Positions 1 through 6,451 of a stretch of 7,338 nucleotides of DNA are shown here, piece by piece. The position numbers were made by a program, and so were the translations under genes. The notes below the pieces were generated by a model. The model was not told the DNA's origin. It saw only the letters and a program-made list of their open reading frames with translations, and made no database searches. Each line of letters starts with the position of its first letter. Position 1 is the stretch's first letter. Origin of the DNA: Rhodospirillaceae bacterium (lineage in GTDB: Bacteria > Pseudomonadota > Alphaproteobacteria > Rhodospirillales > Rhodospirillaceae); NCBI GenBank assembly GCA_016937315.1, contig JAFGWD010000215.1:1-7338 (forward strand). Direction: 5' to 3'.

Positions 1-2802
1 CAGGCTGTCGTTGGTTTGTTTGGCGTTCAGGATGTCATGCACCAGCGATTCCGGTAGACGCTCTGCCAGGGCAGCCAAAAGGGTGCGGGCCATGATGCGT
101 TGATGATCAACCGCCAAGCGGAAGCCCAACCCGAATTCGGCGTTGTCTTCGAATAAGGAGTTCGCCCAAGCCGGTCCACGACCTTCGGCGGTGGTGGTGT
201 ATGGCGTGGTTGGCAGGTTGCCGCCGAAGATTGACGAACAGCCAGTGGCGTTGGCAATCATCAAACGTTCCCCGAATAACTGGGTGAGAACCTTGATGTA
301 GGGGGTTTCGCCACATGCCAAGCACGCGCCCGAATATTCGAACAGGGGTTTGATCAGCTGTGCGGTCTTGATGTTGATGTTGGGCAGATTGGCACGGTCA
401 AAGTCTGGCAAAGCCATGAAGGCCGCGAACTTTGCCTTCTCTTTCTCAAAGATCGGTGCCTTTTCCTGCATCGACAGAGCCTTATGGTCCGGTTCGGATT
501 TGATTTTGCCTGGACGGCAAGCGGCCACGCAAACGCCGCACCCGGTGCAATCCTCTGGCGCAACCTGGAGGACGTAAATGCCGTCCTTCATTTCGATGCC
601 ACGATAAGGCAGGGACTGTAAATCACCCCCCACGGCTTCCAGGTCTTCCTTGGACACCAGCTTGGCGCGGATTGCGGCGTGCGGGCAGACCATGGTGCAC
701 TTGTTGCATTCACGGCAGGCTTCTGGGTCCCAAACCGGGATTTCGTCGGCAATATTACGTTTTTCGAACTTTGATGTTCCGACCGGCCAAGTGCCGTCCA
801 CCGGGAAGGCGGAAACCGGCAACAGATCGCCTTTACCAGCCAGCATCATTGCGGTGACCCGCTTCACGAAGTCCGGCGCATCATCGGGGACCACCGGAGG
901 CAGGGCGTGGCCGGTTGCGGTCTTCGGCACCGGCACCTCATAGAGGTGAGCAAGGCTGGCATCGACGGCGGCGAAGTTTTGCTCCACCAGCTTTTTGCTT
1001 TTGCGGCCATAGGTTTTGTCGATTGCCTTTTTAATCTTGGCGATGGCTTCGTCGCGCGGTAGCACGCCCGACAGAGCGAAGAAGCAGGTCTGCATCACTG
1101 TGTTGACGCGCCGCCCCATGTTGGCGCTTTCGGCGACGCTCCGGGCGTTGATGGTATAGACCTTGATTTCCTTGTCGATGATCTCCTGCTGCACGGGGGC
1201 GGGCAGGTGATCCCAGAGCTCTTCGGGGGCATAGGGTGCGTTGATCAACAGTGTGGCACCCTTCGCCGCTTGGCCCAGGATATCCACCCGATCAAAGAAC
1301 ACAAAGTGGTGGCAGGCTACGAAGTCCGCGCCGCTGATCAGATAGGGGGCGTGGATCTGGTGCGGACTGAAACGTAAATGAGAGACAGTCAGGCCACCAG
1401 ATTTCTTCGAGTCATAGACAAAGTAGCCTTGCGCGAAGAGGTCGGTGTTTTCGGCAATGATCTTGATCGAGTTTTTATTGGCCCCGACTGTGCCGTCTGA
1501 CCCCAAGCCGAAGAACATCGCCCGTTTGGTTCCGGGTGTACCCAGAGAGAAATGCTCGTCAAAGGTCAGGGAGAGGCGGGTGACATCGTCGAAAATACCA
1601 ACTGTGAACTGACGTTTCGGTTTGTCGGCTTTCAGTTCATCGAACGTCGCCTTGGCCATGCCTGGCGTGAATTCCTTGGACGACAGGCCATAGCGCCCGC
1701 CGATAATCACCGGCATTTCAGCCATCGGCAGACGGCCTTCCTGCTCCGCCTGCGACAGTGCCGCGACGACATCCATGTAAAGCGGTTCACCGGGTGCGCC
1801 GGGTTCCTTGCAACGGTCGAGAACGGCGATGCCCTTTACGGTTTTGGGCAAGGCGGCGACCAGAAGTGAGGCAGGGAAGGGGCGGAACAGGTGCACATGC
1901 AGAACACCGACTTTTTCACCCATGGCGTTCAGTTTGGCTGCCGTTTGCTCAACGGTTTCTGCGCCAGATCCCATGACCACGACCACGCGTTCGGCATCGG
2001 CAGCGCCGCTGTACTGGCACAGGGAATAGGCACGGCCTGTGATCTTGGCAAAGCGGTCCATTTCCGCCTGAACAAGACCCGGAAGCGCGGCATAGAAGGG
2101 GTTGCGGGCTTCTTGAGACTGGAAAAAGGTGTCTGGGTTTTGCGCCGTACCGCGCACCACCGGATGTTCCGGAGACAATGCGCGACGGCGGTTTTCCAGC
2201 ACCAGATCATCATCAATCATTTGCCTGAGTTGGTCATCGGTCAAGAAGTCGATCTTGCCGACTTCGTGTGATGTCCGGAACCCGTCAAAGAAGTGCAGGA
2301 AAGGCACACGCCCGCGCAAAGTCGCGGCATGGGCGATGGCGGCCATGTCTTGGGCTTCTTGCACTGAGGCAGAGGCGAGCATGGCGAACCCGGTCTGGCG
2401 GCAAGCCATAACATCGGAATGGTCGCCAAAAATCGAAAGCGCATGGGTGGCAAGGGTTCGTGCCGAAACATGCATCACGAACGGGCTCAGTTCGCCCGCG
2501 ATCTTGTACATGTTCGGAATCATCAACAGCAGGCCTTGCGACGCGGTGAAGGTGGTGCCCAAGGACCCCGCCTGCAAAGTGCCGTGAACAGCGCCAGCGG
2601 CACCGCCTTCGGACTGCATTTCGGTGATTTCCGGGATATCGCCCCAGAGGTTGGGCTTCTTTTCGAATGACCATTGGTCGGCCAGTTCGCCCATTGTCGA
2701 GGATGGGGTGATTGGATAAATGACGGCGATTTCACTCGTACGATAGGCAACAGAGGCACAGGCCTCGTTGCCGTCTACGGCAACCCATTTTGCACTGGAC
2801 AC
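1..2802 (-). CDS. nifJ: Pyruvate:ferredoxin (flavodoxin) oxidoreductase, single chain; C-terminus beyond window
   Basis: Catalyses pyruvate + CoA + oxidised ferredoxin/flavodoxin to acetyl-CoA + CO2 + reduced carrier, in the cytoplasm, with TPP and three [4Fe-4S] clusters. I translated all 934 visible codons and found no stop or frameshift; relatives are about 1,170-1,230 residues, so roughly 250 are missing. Visible: YPITPS near 29-34, EGGAAGAVHG starting at Glu65, Arg115 before TLATHALSIFGDH (these match the pyruvate/TPP residues Thr31, Glu64 and Arg114 of the Desulfovibrio africanus enzyme), VLDRCKEPG near 327-335, GLGSDGTVGANKNS near 432-445, and a two-cluster ferredoxin domain with C696/C699/C702/C706 and C752/C755/C758/C762. 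C827, C830 and C855 supply three ligands of the proximal cluster; the fourth and the GDG-type TPP motif lie outside. The GTG start is chosen because GGGAG sits 9 nt upstream; an in-frame ATG at 2853 has no such site. Gene identity is secure; whether it serves nitrogen fixation or fermentation is not shown. Confidence 0.97.
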   Translation of the reverse strand, partial: MSSAKWVAVDGNEACASVAYRTSEIAVIYPITPSSTMGELADQWSFEKKPNLWGDIPEITEMQSEGGAAGAVHGTLQAGSLGTTFTASQGLLLMIPNMYKIAGELSPFVMHVSARTLATHALSIFGDHSDVMACRQTGFAMLASASVQEAQDMAAIAHAATLRGRVPFLHFFDGFRTSHEVGKIDFLTDDQLRQMIDDDLVLENRRRALSPEHPVVRGTAQNPDTFFQSQEARNPFYAALPGLVQAEMDRFAKITGRAYSLCQYSGAADAERVVVVMGSGAETVEQTAAKLNAMGEKVGVLHVHLFRPFPASLLVAALPKTVKGIAVLDRCKEPGAPGEPLYMDVVAALSQAEQEGRLPMAEMPVIIGGRYGLSSKEFTPGMAKATFDELKADKPKRQFTVGIFDDVTRLSLTFDEHFSLGTPGTKRAMFFGLGSDGTVGANKNSIKIIAENTDLFAQGYFVYDSKKSGGLTVSHLRFSPHQIHAPYLISGADFVACHHFVFFDRVDILGQAAKGATLLINAPYAPEELWDHLPAPVQQEIIDKEIKVYTINARSVAESANMGRRVNTVMQTCFFALSGVLPRDEAIAKIKKAIDKTYGRKSKKLVEQNFAAVDASLAHLYEVPVPKTATGHALPPVVPDDAPDFVKRVTAMMLAGKGDLLPVSAFPVDGTWPVGTSKFEKRNIADEIPVWDPEACRECNKCTMVCPHAAIRAKLVSKEDLEAVGGDLQSLPYRGIEMKDGIYVLQVAPEDCTGCGVCVAACRPGKIKSEPDHKALSMQEKAPIFEKEKAKFAAFMALPDFDRANLPNINIKTAQLIKPLFEYSGACLACGETPYIKVLTQLFGERLMIANATGCSSIFGGNLPTTPYTTTAEGRGPAWANSLFEDNAEFGLGFRLAVDHQRIMARTLLAALAERLPESLVHDILNAKQTNDSL

Positions 2803-2811
2803 AGCTTGGTA

Positions 2812-2816
2812 CTCCC
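2812..2816 (-). promoter_or_regulatory. Shine-Dalgarno site of nifJ, decides the GTG start
   Basis: GGGAG on the minus strand lies 9 nt before the GTG at 2802. The upstream in-frame ATG (2851-2853) would add 17 residues not typical of the family. It is preceded by an A-rich stretch without a purine-rich ribosome site, and it lies in the arm of an inverted repeat. The GTG is therefore preferred. Confidence 0.7.
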
Positions 2817-2833
2817 GTTCCGGCTTGGACCTT

Positions 2834-2859
2834 AACGGGATAGCCACGTGCATCCCGTT
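2834..2859. repeat. Perfect 8-bp inverted repeat upstream of nifJ (possible operator or leader hairpin)
   Basis: AACGGGAT (2834-2841) and ATCCCGTT (2852-2859) are exact reverse complements separated by 10 bp that contain the palindrome CACGTG (2845-2850). Half-site centres are 18 bp apart, close to two helical turns, which suits a dimeric DNA-binding regulator. The repeat lies 32 bp before the nifJ GTG and overlaps the start point expected from the tentative promoter. In RNA it could instead form a leader hairpin. On the plus strand it is followed by a run of T and so resembles an intrinsic terminator, but no plus-strand gene exists to need one. Confidence 0.5.
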
Positions 2860-2863
2860 TTTA

Positions 2864-2877
2864 TTAAGCATAATCAA
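2864..2877 (-). promoter_or_regulatory. FNR-like sequence upstream of nifJ (weak)
   Basis: The minus strand reads TTGAT-TATG-CTTAA, matching 8 of 10 defined positions of the FNR/FixK consensus TTGAT-N4-ATCAA; the left half is perfect and the right half is degraded. A site here would lie between the tentative -35 and -10 elements, which is not an activator position. Either the promoter assignment or the site is wrong, so it is given low weight. Confidence 0.2.
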
Positions 2878-2944
2878 TCAGTGGACAAAGGACGCTGTTC
2901 TGCGTTTTTCGCCCGTGTGTGTGTTATGAAACAATCCAGACGGT

Positions 2945-3877
2945 CTACAACGTCAGACCCTCCGTGGCGGCCTTCAGAATTTCCGCGCTATGACGCAAGG
3001 CCAAACGCTCGCCTTCGTCGAGTTCGGGGATGAGGGTCGAGACAATGCCCGTCGCACCAATCACGCGCGGCAATGACAAGGTCACGTTTTCTACATCCTC
3101 GATTCGAGGCGTAGAGGCAGAAACCGAGAGCAGGACGTGTTCGTTTCCGGCAATCGCCTGCACGATGCGTGCTAGGCCCCCGCCGATGCCGAACCACGTC
3201 GCGCCTTTGCCGTCGATAATGGTATAAGCGGCGCGTCGTACGGCTTCGTCAATACGTGCCTTCGCGGCGGCATCTAGGGGGCGTTTTTGTTGTTCAGCCA
3301 TGGCCATGATTGGCAGTCCGGCCACGGAGGCCCCCGACCACCACAGTACTTCGGAATCACCATGTTCACCCAGAACATAGGCGTGCACGGATTTGGGGGA
3401 GATATCCAAGTGTGCCCCCAATAGTGCACGAAAGCGGGCGGAGTCCAAGGTGGTGCCAGATCCGATGACGCGTCCCGCCGGAAGACCGGAAATCCGTGCC
3501 GCGACGTCGGTCATCACATCCAACGGGTTGGTGGCAACCAAAAGGATGGCATTGGGTGCGACGGCCAATACGGCGGGGATGATTTCTGCGAAGACCTGGG
3601 CATTGCGATCCAGGAGTTGCAGGCGGGTTTCTCCTGGGCGCTGAGCTACCCCCGCAGACAGAACGACGACGCCCGCGTTGGCTAAGTCGGCATAGGTGCC
3701 GGCATAGATGCGGGCGGCGCACGAAAAGGGCGTGGCGTGCAGGATGTCTTGCGCTTGTGCACGGGCCAGTGCGTCGTTCTTGTCGATCAGAACAATTTCA
3801 TTTGCCGCACCGCGTAAAACCATCGCGAATGCGGCGGTGGCCCCGACGTTGCCAGCACCGACGATTCCGACTTTCAT
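2945..3877 (-). CDS. ldh: L-lactate dehydrogenase (NAD-dependent)
   Basis: Reduces pyruvate to L-lactate with NADH (reversible), a cytoplasmic tetramer in known relatives. The 310-residue length is normal. Visible: Rossmann loop GAGNVG (7-12), Asp32 at the end of the second strand for NAD rather than NADP, mobile loop AQRPGETR (78-85), TNPLDV (116-121), LDSARFR (144-150) with the catalytic-pair Asp145 and substrate Arg148, GEHGDSE (170-176) with catalytic His172, and GAT (225-227). Gln79 at the specificity position marks lactate rather than malate dehydrogenase, where Arg is usual. Arg150 and His165 correspond to Arg173 and His188, which bind fructose-1,6-bisphosphate in allosteric bacterial enzymes, so activation by that sugar phosphate is likely. 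The start at 3877 has GAGAGG 6 nt upstream; a longer reading from 3904 would put extra residues before the nucleotide-binding fold. It sits between iorB and nifJ, the latter competing for pyruvate. A malate-dehydrogenase function is unlikely. Confidence 0.93.
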   Translation of the reverse strand: MKVGIVGAGNVGATAAFAMVLRGAANEIVLIDKNDALARAQAQDILHATPFSCAARIYAGTYADLANAGVVVLSAGVAQRPGETRLQLLDRNAQVFAEIIPAVLAVAPNAILLVATNPLDVMTDVAARISGLPAGRVIGSGTTLDSARFRALLGAHLDISPKSVHAYVLGEHGDSEVLWWSGASVAGLPIMAMAEQQKRPLDAAAKARIDEAVRRAAYTIIDGKGATWFGIGGGLARIVQAIAGNEHVLLSVSASTPRIEDVENVTLSLPRVIGATGIVSTLIPELDEGERLALRHSAEILKAATEGLTL

Positions 3878-3981
3878 GACTTGCCTCTCAGACTTGGGTG
3901 GCATCTTCCACGTATATCAGCGTACATGCGGGAAGCGAGACATGAAAGACTTCAATCGCGGTAATGGCAGTATGTCGAAAC
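3878..3981 (-). promoter_or_regulatory. Gap between iorB and ldh (104 bp), likely leader of ldh
   Basis: The stretch holds the ldh ribosome site (GAGAGG at 3884-3889) and a TA-rich TGATATACG element (3911-3919 on the minus strand) that could serve as a -10 region. No good -35 hexamer stands at the right distance, which would fit an activator-dependent promoter. No intrinsic terminator after iorB was seen, so ldh may also be read from the ior operon. Confidence 0.3.
3942..3955 (-). promoter_or_regulatory. FNR-like sequence upstream of ldh (weak)
   Basis: The minus strand reads TTGAA-GTCT-TTCAT. Its inner part TGAA-N4-TTCA is a perfect inverted repeat, and it matches 7 of 10 defined positions of TTGAT-N4-ATCAA. 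The centre lies near 3948.5. If the TA-rich element at 3914-3919 is the -10 region, transcription would start near 3907 and the site would be centred close to -41.5, the usual place for FNR-type activation. The match is imperfect, so this remains a suggestion. Confidence 0.25.
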
Positions 3982-4578
3982 TCAAGCGGTGGCGCGGGCT
4001 TTCGCGCGTCCCGCATCAAAGGCGCGGGCATTGGCTTCGGCCAAGGCCGGTTTGCGGTCACGAAACCGTGCGACGATTCGCTCTTTCAGTTCATCTTGGG
4101 GGAAGGGGAGGTGGTCTGAGATCGCTCCCAGCATCACGGTGTTGATGAGTTTGATCTCACCTAAGTCGCGTGCGATTTCCCCGGCATCAAAGGCGTAGAC
4201 TTGGCGTCCGGTGGCACGCAAGGCGGCGACCGGGTCGTCGGGATAGGTAAAGAGGCCAGACGAAACCACCGGTGGGGCGAGACGCAAGGTGTTGACCAAG
4301 ATGACGCCGTTGGCCCGGACCTCGTGGCAGCAGCGCAAGGCTTCGGCGGCTTCGAAGGCCAAAAGCACGTCGGCTTCCCCCGCAGGGATGACGGGGGAGA
4401 GGACTTTTTCTCCGAACCGGAGGTGGGATGTGACCACGCCACCGCGTTGTGCCATGCCCGCGACTTCGGTTTTTTTAACATCGAATCCCATGGCGAGGGC
4501 AGCCAGAGACAGAATCTCGGTGGCGGTCATCACGCCTTGTCCGCCGGTTCCCGCGACCAGAATGTTGGTGATAGTCAT
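3982..4578 (-). CDS. iorB: Indolepyruvate:ferredoxin oxidoreductase, beta (small) subunit
   Basis: Gamma-type (POR/KOR family) subunit that pairs with IorA to decarboxylate indolepyruvate and other aryl-pyruvates to the aryl-acetyl-CoA, passing electrons to ferredoxin. The 198-residue length is typical. The N-terminus has a hydrophobic strand and the glycine loop GTGGQG (10-15), the family signature, followed by MAQRGGVVTSHLR (42-54), a conserved segment of the same domain. No iron-sulfur motif is present, as expected, since these are in IorA. The ATG at 4578 overlaps the iorA stop in ATGA, and AAAGGAGG (4589-4596) stands 10 nt upstream, a strong ribosome site. A longer reading from 4665 would only add an out-of-frame copy of the iorA end. 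Overlap with iorA implies coupled translation and equal subunit amounts. The C-terminal tail is Ala/Arg-rich and not diagnostic. Confidence 0.95.
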   Translation of the reverse strand: MTITNILVAGTGGQGVMTATEILSLAALAMGFDVKKTEVAGMAQRGGVVTSHLRFGEKVLSPVIPAGEADVLLAFEAAEALRCCHEVRANGVILVNTLRLAPPVVSSGLFTYPDDPVAALRATGRQVYAFDAGEIARDLGEIKLINTVMLGAISDHLPFPQDELKERIVARFRDRKPALAEANARAFDAGRAKARATA

Positions 4579-6434
4579 GACCGGCAGTCCTCCTTTGCGG
4601 GTATCTCGTCGCGCACGATGGCTTCGGATGCACAAACATTGACGCACATGCCGCACCCAGTGCAAATCGCGGTATCGATATGGGCAAAGGTCAGTTCGAC
4701 CTCGCGCCCATTCTTGCGTGTGGCGGTTTCACGGCGTGCCACGGAAATCGCGGGACATCCGATGTCGATGCATTTGCCGCATCCGGTGCAGGCGTCCTCG
4801 TCGGTGTGATAGGGCTGATGACGTGTGAATGCGTCGATCAAAGTGCACGGGCGGTTGGTGATAATCACGGATGGGCCGGGGGTGGCGATTTCTTGCCGTA
4901 AGGTCCGGTCGAATACCGGCAGTTGGTATGGATCGACCACATGAATCCGGTCTTCCGCAACCCCCAGAGCTGTGACCAGTTTGGCAAAGTCCACCTTGGG
5001 TGCGGGGTTGCCGTGCAGGTCTTGTCCGTTGGCCGGATGATTCTGTCCGCCGGTCATGCCGGTGGTGCTGTTGTCCATCAGCAAGACGGTGACGTTGCCT
5101 TGCGTGTAGGTGATATCCAAAAGGCCTTGCATCCCCATGTGCAGGAATGTGGAGTCACCGATGACCGCGACGATTGCTTTGTCGCGATCCTCAGGCTCAC
5201 GGGCTTTGTCCATGCCGAGCGCGACGCCCATGGAGGCCCCCATGGAAATGCAAGAGTCCAGTGCGCCCCACGGATGTCCGGCACCCAAGGTGTAGCACCC
5301 GATGTCACCCGCAATCAGGACCTTTTTCCGCAGGCGGGCCAGGGTGTGATAGACCGCCAAATGGGGGCAGGCTGGGCACAACGTTGGCGGACGGGGAAAC
5401 AGTTTGGCCGGTGCGGCTTGTGGTGGCGGCTCATCCAGGCCCAGAAGCGGGCGCACGGCGGGGCCGACGATATGCGGCAGCAACTCGCCAAAGCGCGGCA
5501 GGATATCCTTGCCCGAGACGGTGATCCCTGCGGCTTTCATCTCGTTTTCGATTAGGGGTTCAGTTTCTTCGGCCACCACCACGGCATCGACTGTGGCGGC
5601 AAAGGCACGCAGGCGTTCAATTGGCAGAGGGTAAGAAAACCCTAGCTTGAAAATCGGCGCATTGGGGAAGACTTCTCGCAGAGTCAGGGCAACGGGACCG
5701 GATGTGACAAAACCGATACGGCGGTCGGTGCCATCGTCTAGGACATTCAGGTCGGTGTCTTCGGCAAAAGCGGCGAAGGCCACATCGCGTTCCGCCATCA
5801 ACGGGAGGCGGTTTTTGGCATTGCCCGGCACCATCACCCAACGCTGCGGTTCCGGGATAAAGTTGGCCTTGGCTCCTGCTGTCCGTGCCCCCACCGTAGC
5901 AACCGCCTTGACATGACAAACCCGTGTCGTTGCCCGCAGGATTACCGGCGTTTGGAAGCGTTCAGAGATATCAAACGCCGCCTTGGTCATCTCATAGGCT
6001 TCTTGGGAATCCGCCGGTTCCAATATCGGCATGTGGCCGAATCGTCCCCAGTAGCGGGAGTCTTGTTCGTTTTGTGATGAGGACAATCCGACATCATCGG
6101 CGACGATAATAACCAAGCCTCCCTTGGTGCCGGTCAAGGTGAAGGTCATGAAGGCATCGGCGGCGACGTTCATGCCGACGTGCTTCATGGAGCATAAGGC
6201 CCGAACCCCAGACATTGCGGCACCGATTGCGACCTCCATGGCGACTTTCTCGTTGACGGAGAATTGTGCATGCAGATCGGGGTACGCACCGATGCTTTCC
6301 AGAATTTCTGTAGCCGGAGTTCCGGGGTAGGAGGTGGCGACCTTCACTCCGGCTTCCCAAGCGCCGCGTGCGATGGCTTCGTTGCCGGAAAGCAGTAAGC
6401 GGGTATCGGCGGGCGCGATCATCGGGGCTGTCAT
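4575..6434 (-). CDS. iorA: Indolepyruvate:ferredoxin oxidoreductase, alpha (large) subunit
   Basis: Catalytic subunit: aryl-pyruvate (indole-, phenyl-, hydroxyphenyl-) + CoA + oxidised ferredoxin to aryl-acetyl-CoA + CO2 + reduced ferredoxin. The 619-residue length is usual. Domains in order: pyrimidine-binding domain with SGNEAIARGA (16-25), SYPGTP (35-40) and NEKVAMEVAIGA (61-72); a middle domain from about 235 to 325; a CPACPH motif (353-358); a TPP domain with GDIGCYTLG (376-384), GDSTFLHMG (426-434) and DNSTTGMTGG (454-463) for Mg-diphosphate binding; and a C-terminal two-cluster ferredoxin domain with C549/C552/C555/C560-Pro and C591/C594/C597/C601. The last Cys is followed by Ala instead of the common Pro. 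The start at 6434 has AAGGA (6443-6447) 8 nt upstream. It lies 17 nt after paaK and overlaps iorB, so the three form one operon, and the neighbouring ligase supports an aryl-acid substrate. Exact substrate range cannot be read from sequence. Confidence 0.96.
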   Translation of the reverse strand: MTAPMIAPADTRLLLSGNEAIARGAWEAGVKVATSYPGTPATEILESIGAYPDLHAQFSVNEKVAMEVAIGAAMSGVRALCSMKHVGMNVAADAFMTFTLTGTKGGLVIIVADDVGLSSSQNEQDSRYWGRFGHMPILEPADSQEAYEMTKAAFDISERFQTPVILRATTRVCHVKAVATVGARTAGAKANFIPEPQRWVMVPGNAKNRLPLMAERDVAFAAFAEDTDLNVLDDGTDRRIGFVTSGPVALTLREVFPNAPIFKLGFSYPLPIERLRAFAATVDAVVVAEETEPLIENEMKAAGITVSGKDILPRFGELLPHIVGPAVRPLLGLDEPPPQAAPAKLFPRPPTLCPACPHLAVYHTLARLRKKVLIAGDIGCYTLGAGHPWGALDSCISMGASMGVALGMDKAREPEDRDKAIVAVIGDSTFLHMGMQGLLDITYTQGNVTVLLMDNSTTGMTGGQNHPANGQDLHGNPAPKVDFAKLVTALGVAEDRIHVVDPYQLPVFDRTLRQEIATPGPSVIITNRPCTLIDAFTRHQPYHTDEDACTGCGKCIDIGCPAISVARRETATRKNGREVELTFAHIDTAICTGCGMCVNVCASEAIVRDEIPAKEDCRS

Positions 6435-6451
6435 CGGATGTGTCCTTCTTC

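Larger units (their letters stand above)
2803..2944 (-). promoter_or_regulatory. Upstream region of nifJ (142 bp gap) with a possible sigma70-type promoter
   Basis: This is the largest gene-free gap in the window. On the minus strand TTGTCC (2883-2888) is followed after 16 nt by TAATAA (2861-2866), a weak -35/-10 pair that would start transcription near 2854, about 50 nt before the GTG. The stretch is locally AT-rich compared with its flanks, as expected for a promoter. I found no convincing terminator for ldh here, so read-through from ldh into nifJ is also possible. The hexamers match the consensus only partly, so the promoter is tentative. Confidence 0.3.

Noticed and set aside
1891..2587. 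Overlapping plus-strand open frames (126 and 152 codons) and other minus-strand frames within nifJ
   Set aside because: The nifJ frame is continuous and motif-rich here, so these are out-of-frame shadows.
2851..2853. In-frame ATG as the nifJ start
   Set aside because: No ribosome site upstream, lies in the inverted repeat, and would add residues unlike the family N-terminus; the GTG at 2802 has GGGAG at good spacing.
2834..2866. Intrinsic terminator on the plus strand (stem plus T run)
   Set aside because: No plus-strand gene precedes it; the same bases are better read as an operator or leader element of nifJ.
2892..2909. Short hairpin ACGC-N6-GCGT followed by T residues on the plus strand
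   Set aside because: Only 4 bp of stem and the T run is on the wrong strand to end ldh transcription; likely chance.
2945..3877. Malate dehydrogenase
   Set aside because: Gln at the substrate-specificity position of the mobile loop (QRPGETR) and the GAT segment fit lactate dehydrogenase; malate enzymes have Arg there.
3878..3904. Upstream ATG extending ldh by nine residues
   Set aside because: The ATG at 3877 has GAGAGG 6 nt away and begins directly with the Rossmann strand as in relatives.
4201..4809. 202-codon open frame on the plus strand across the iorA-iorB junction
   Set aside because: Antisense to both subunits, low-complexity composition, no known family.
4923..5555. 210-codon open frame on the plus strand, inside iorA
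   Set aside because: It lies wholly antisense to the well-supported iorA TPP domain, has no recognisable domain and no clear ribosome site; GC-rich coding DNA often leaves long open antisense frames.
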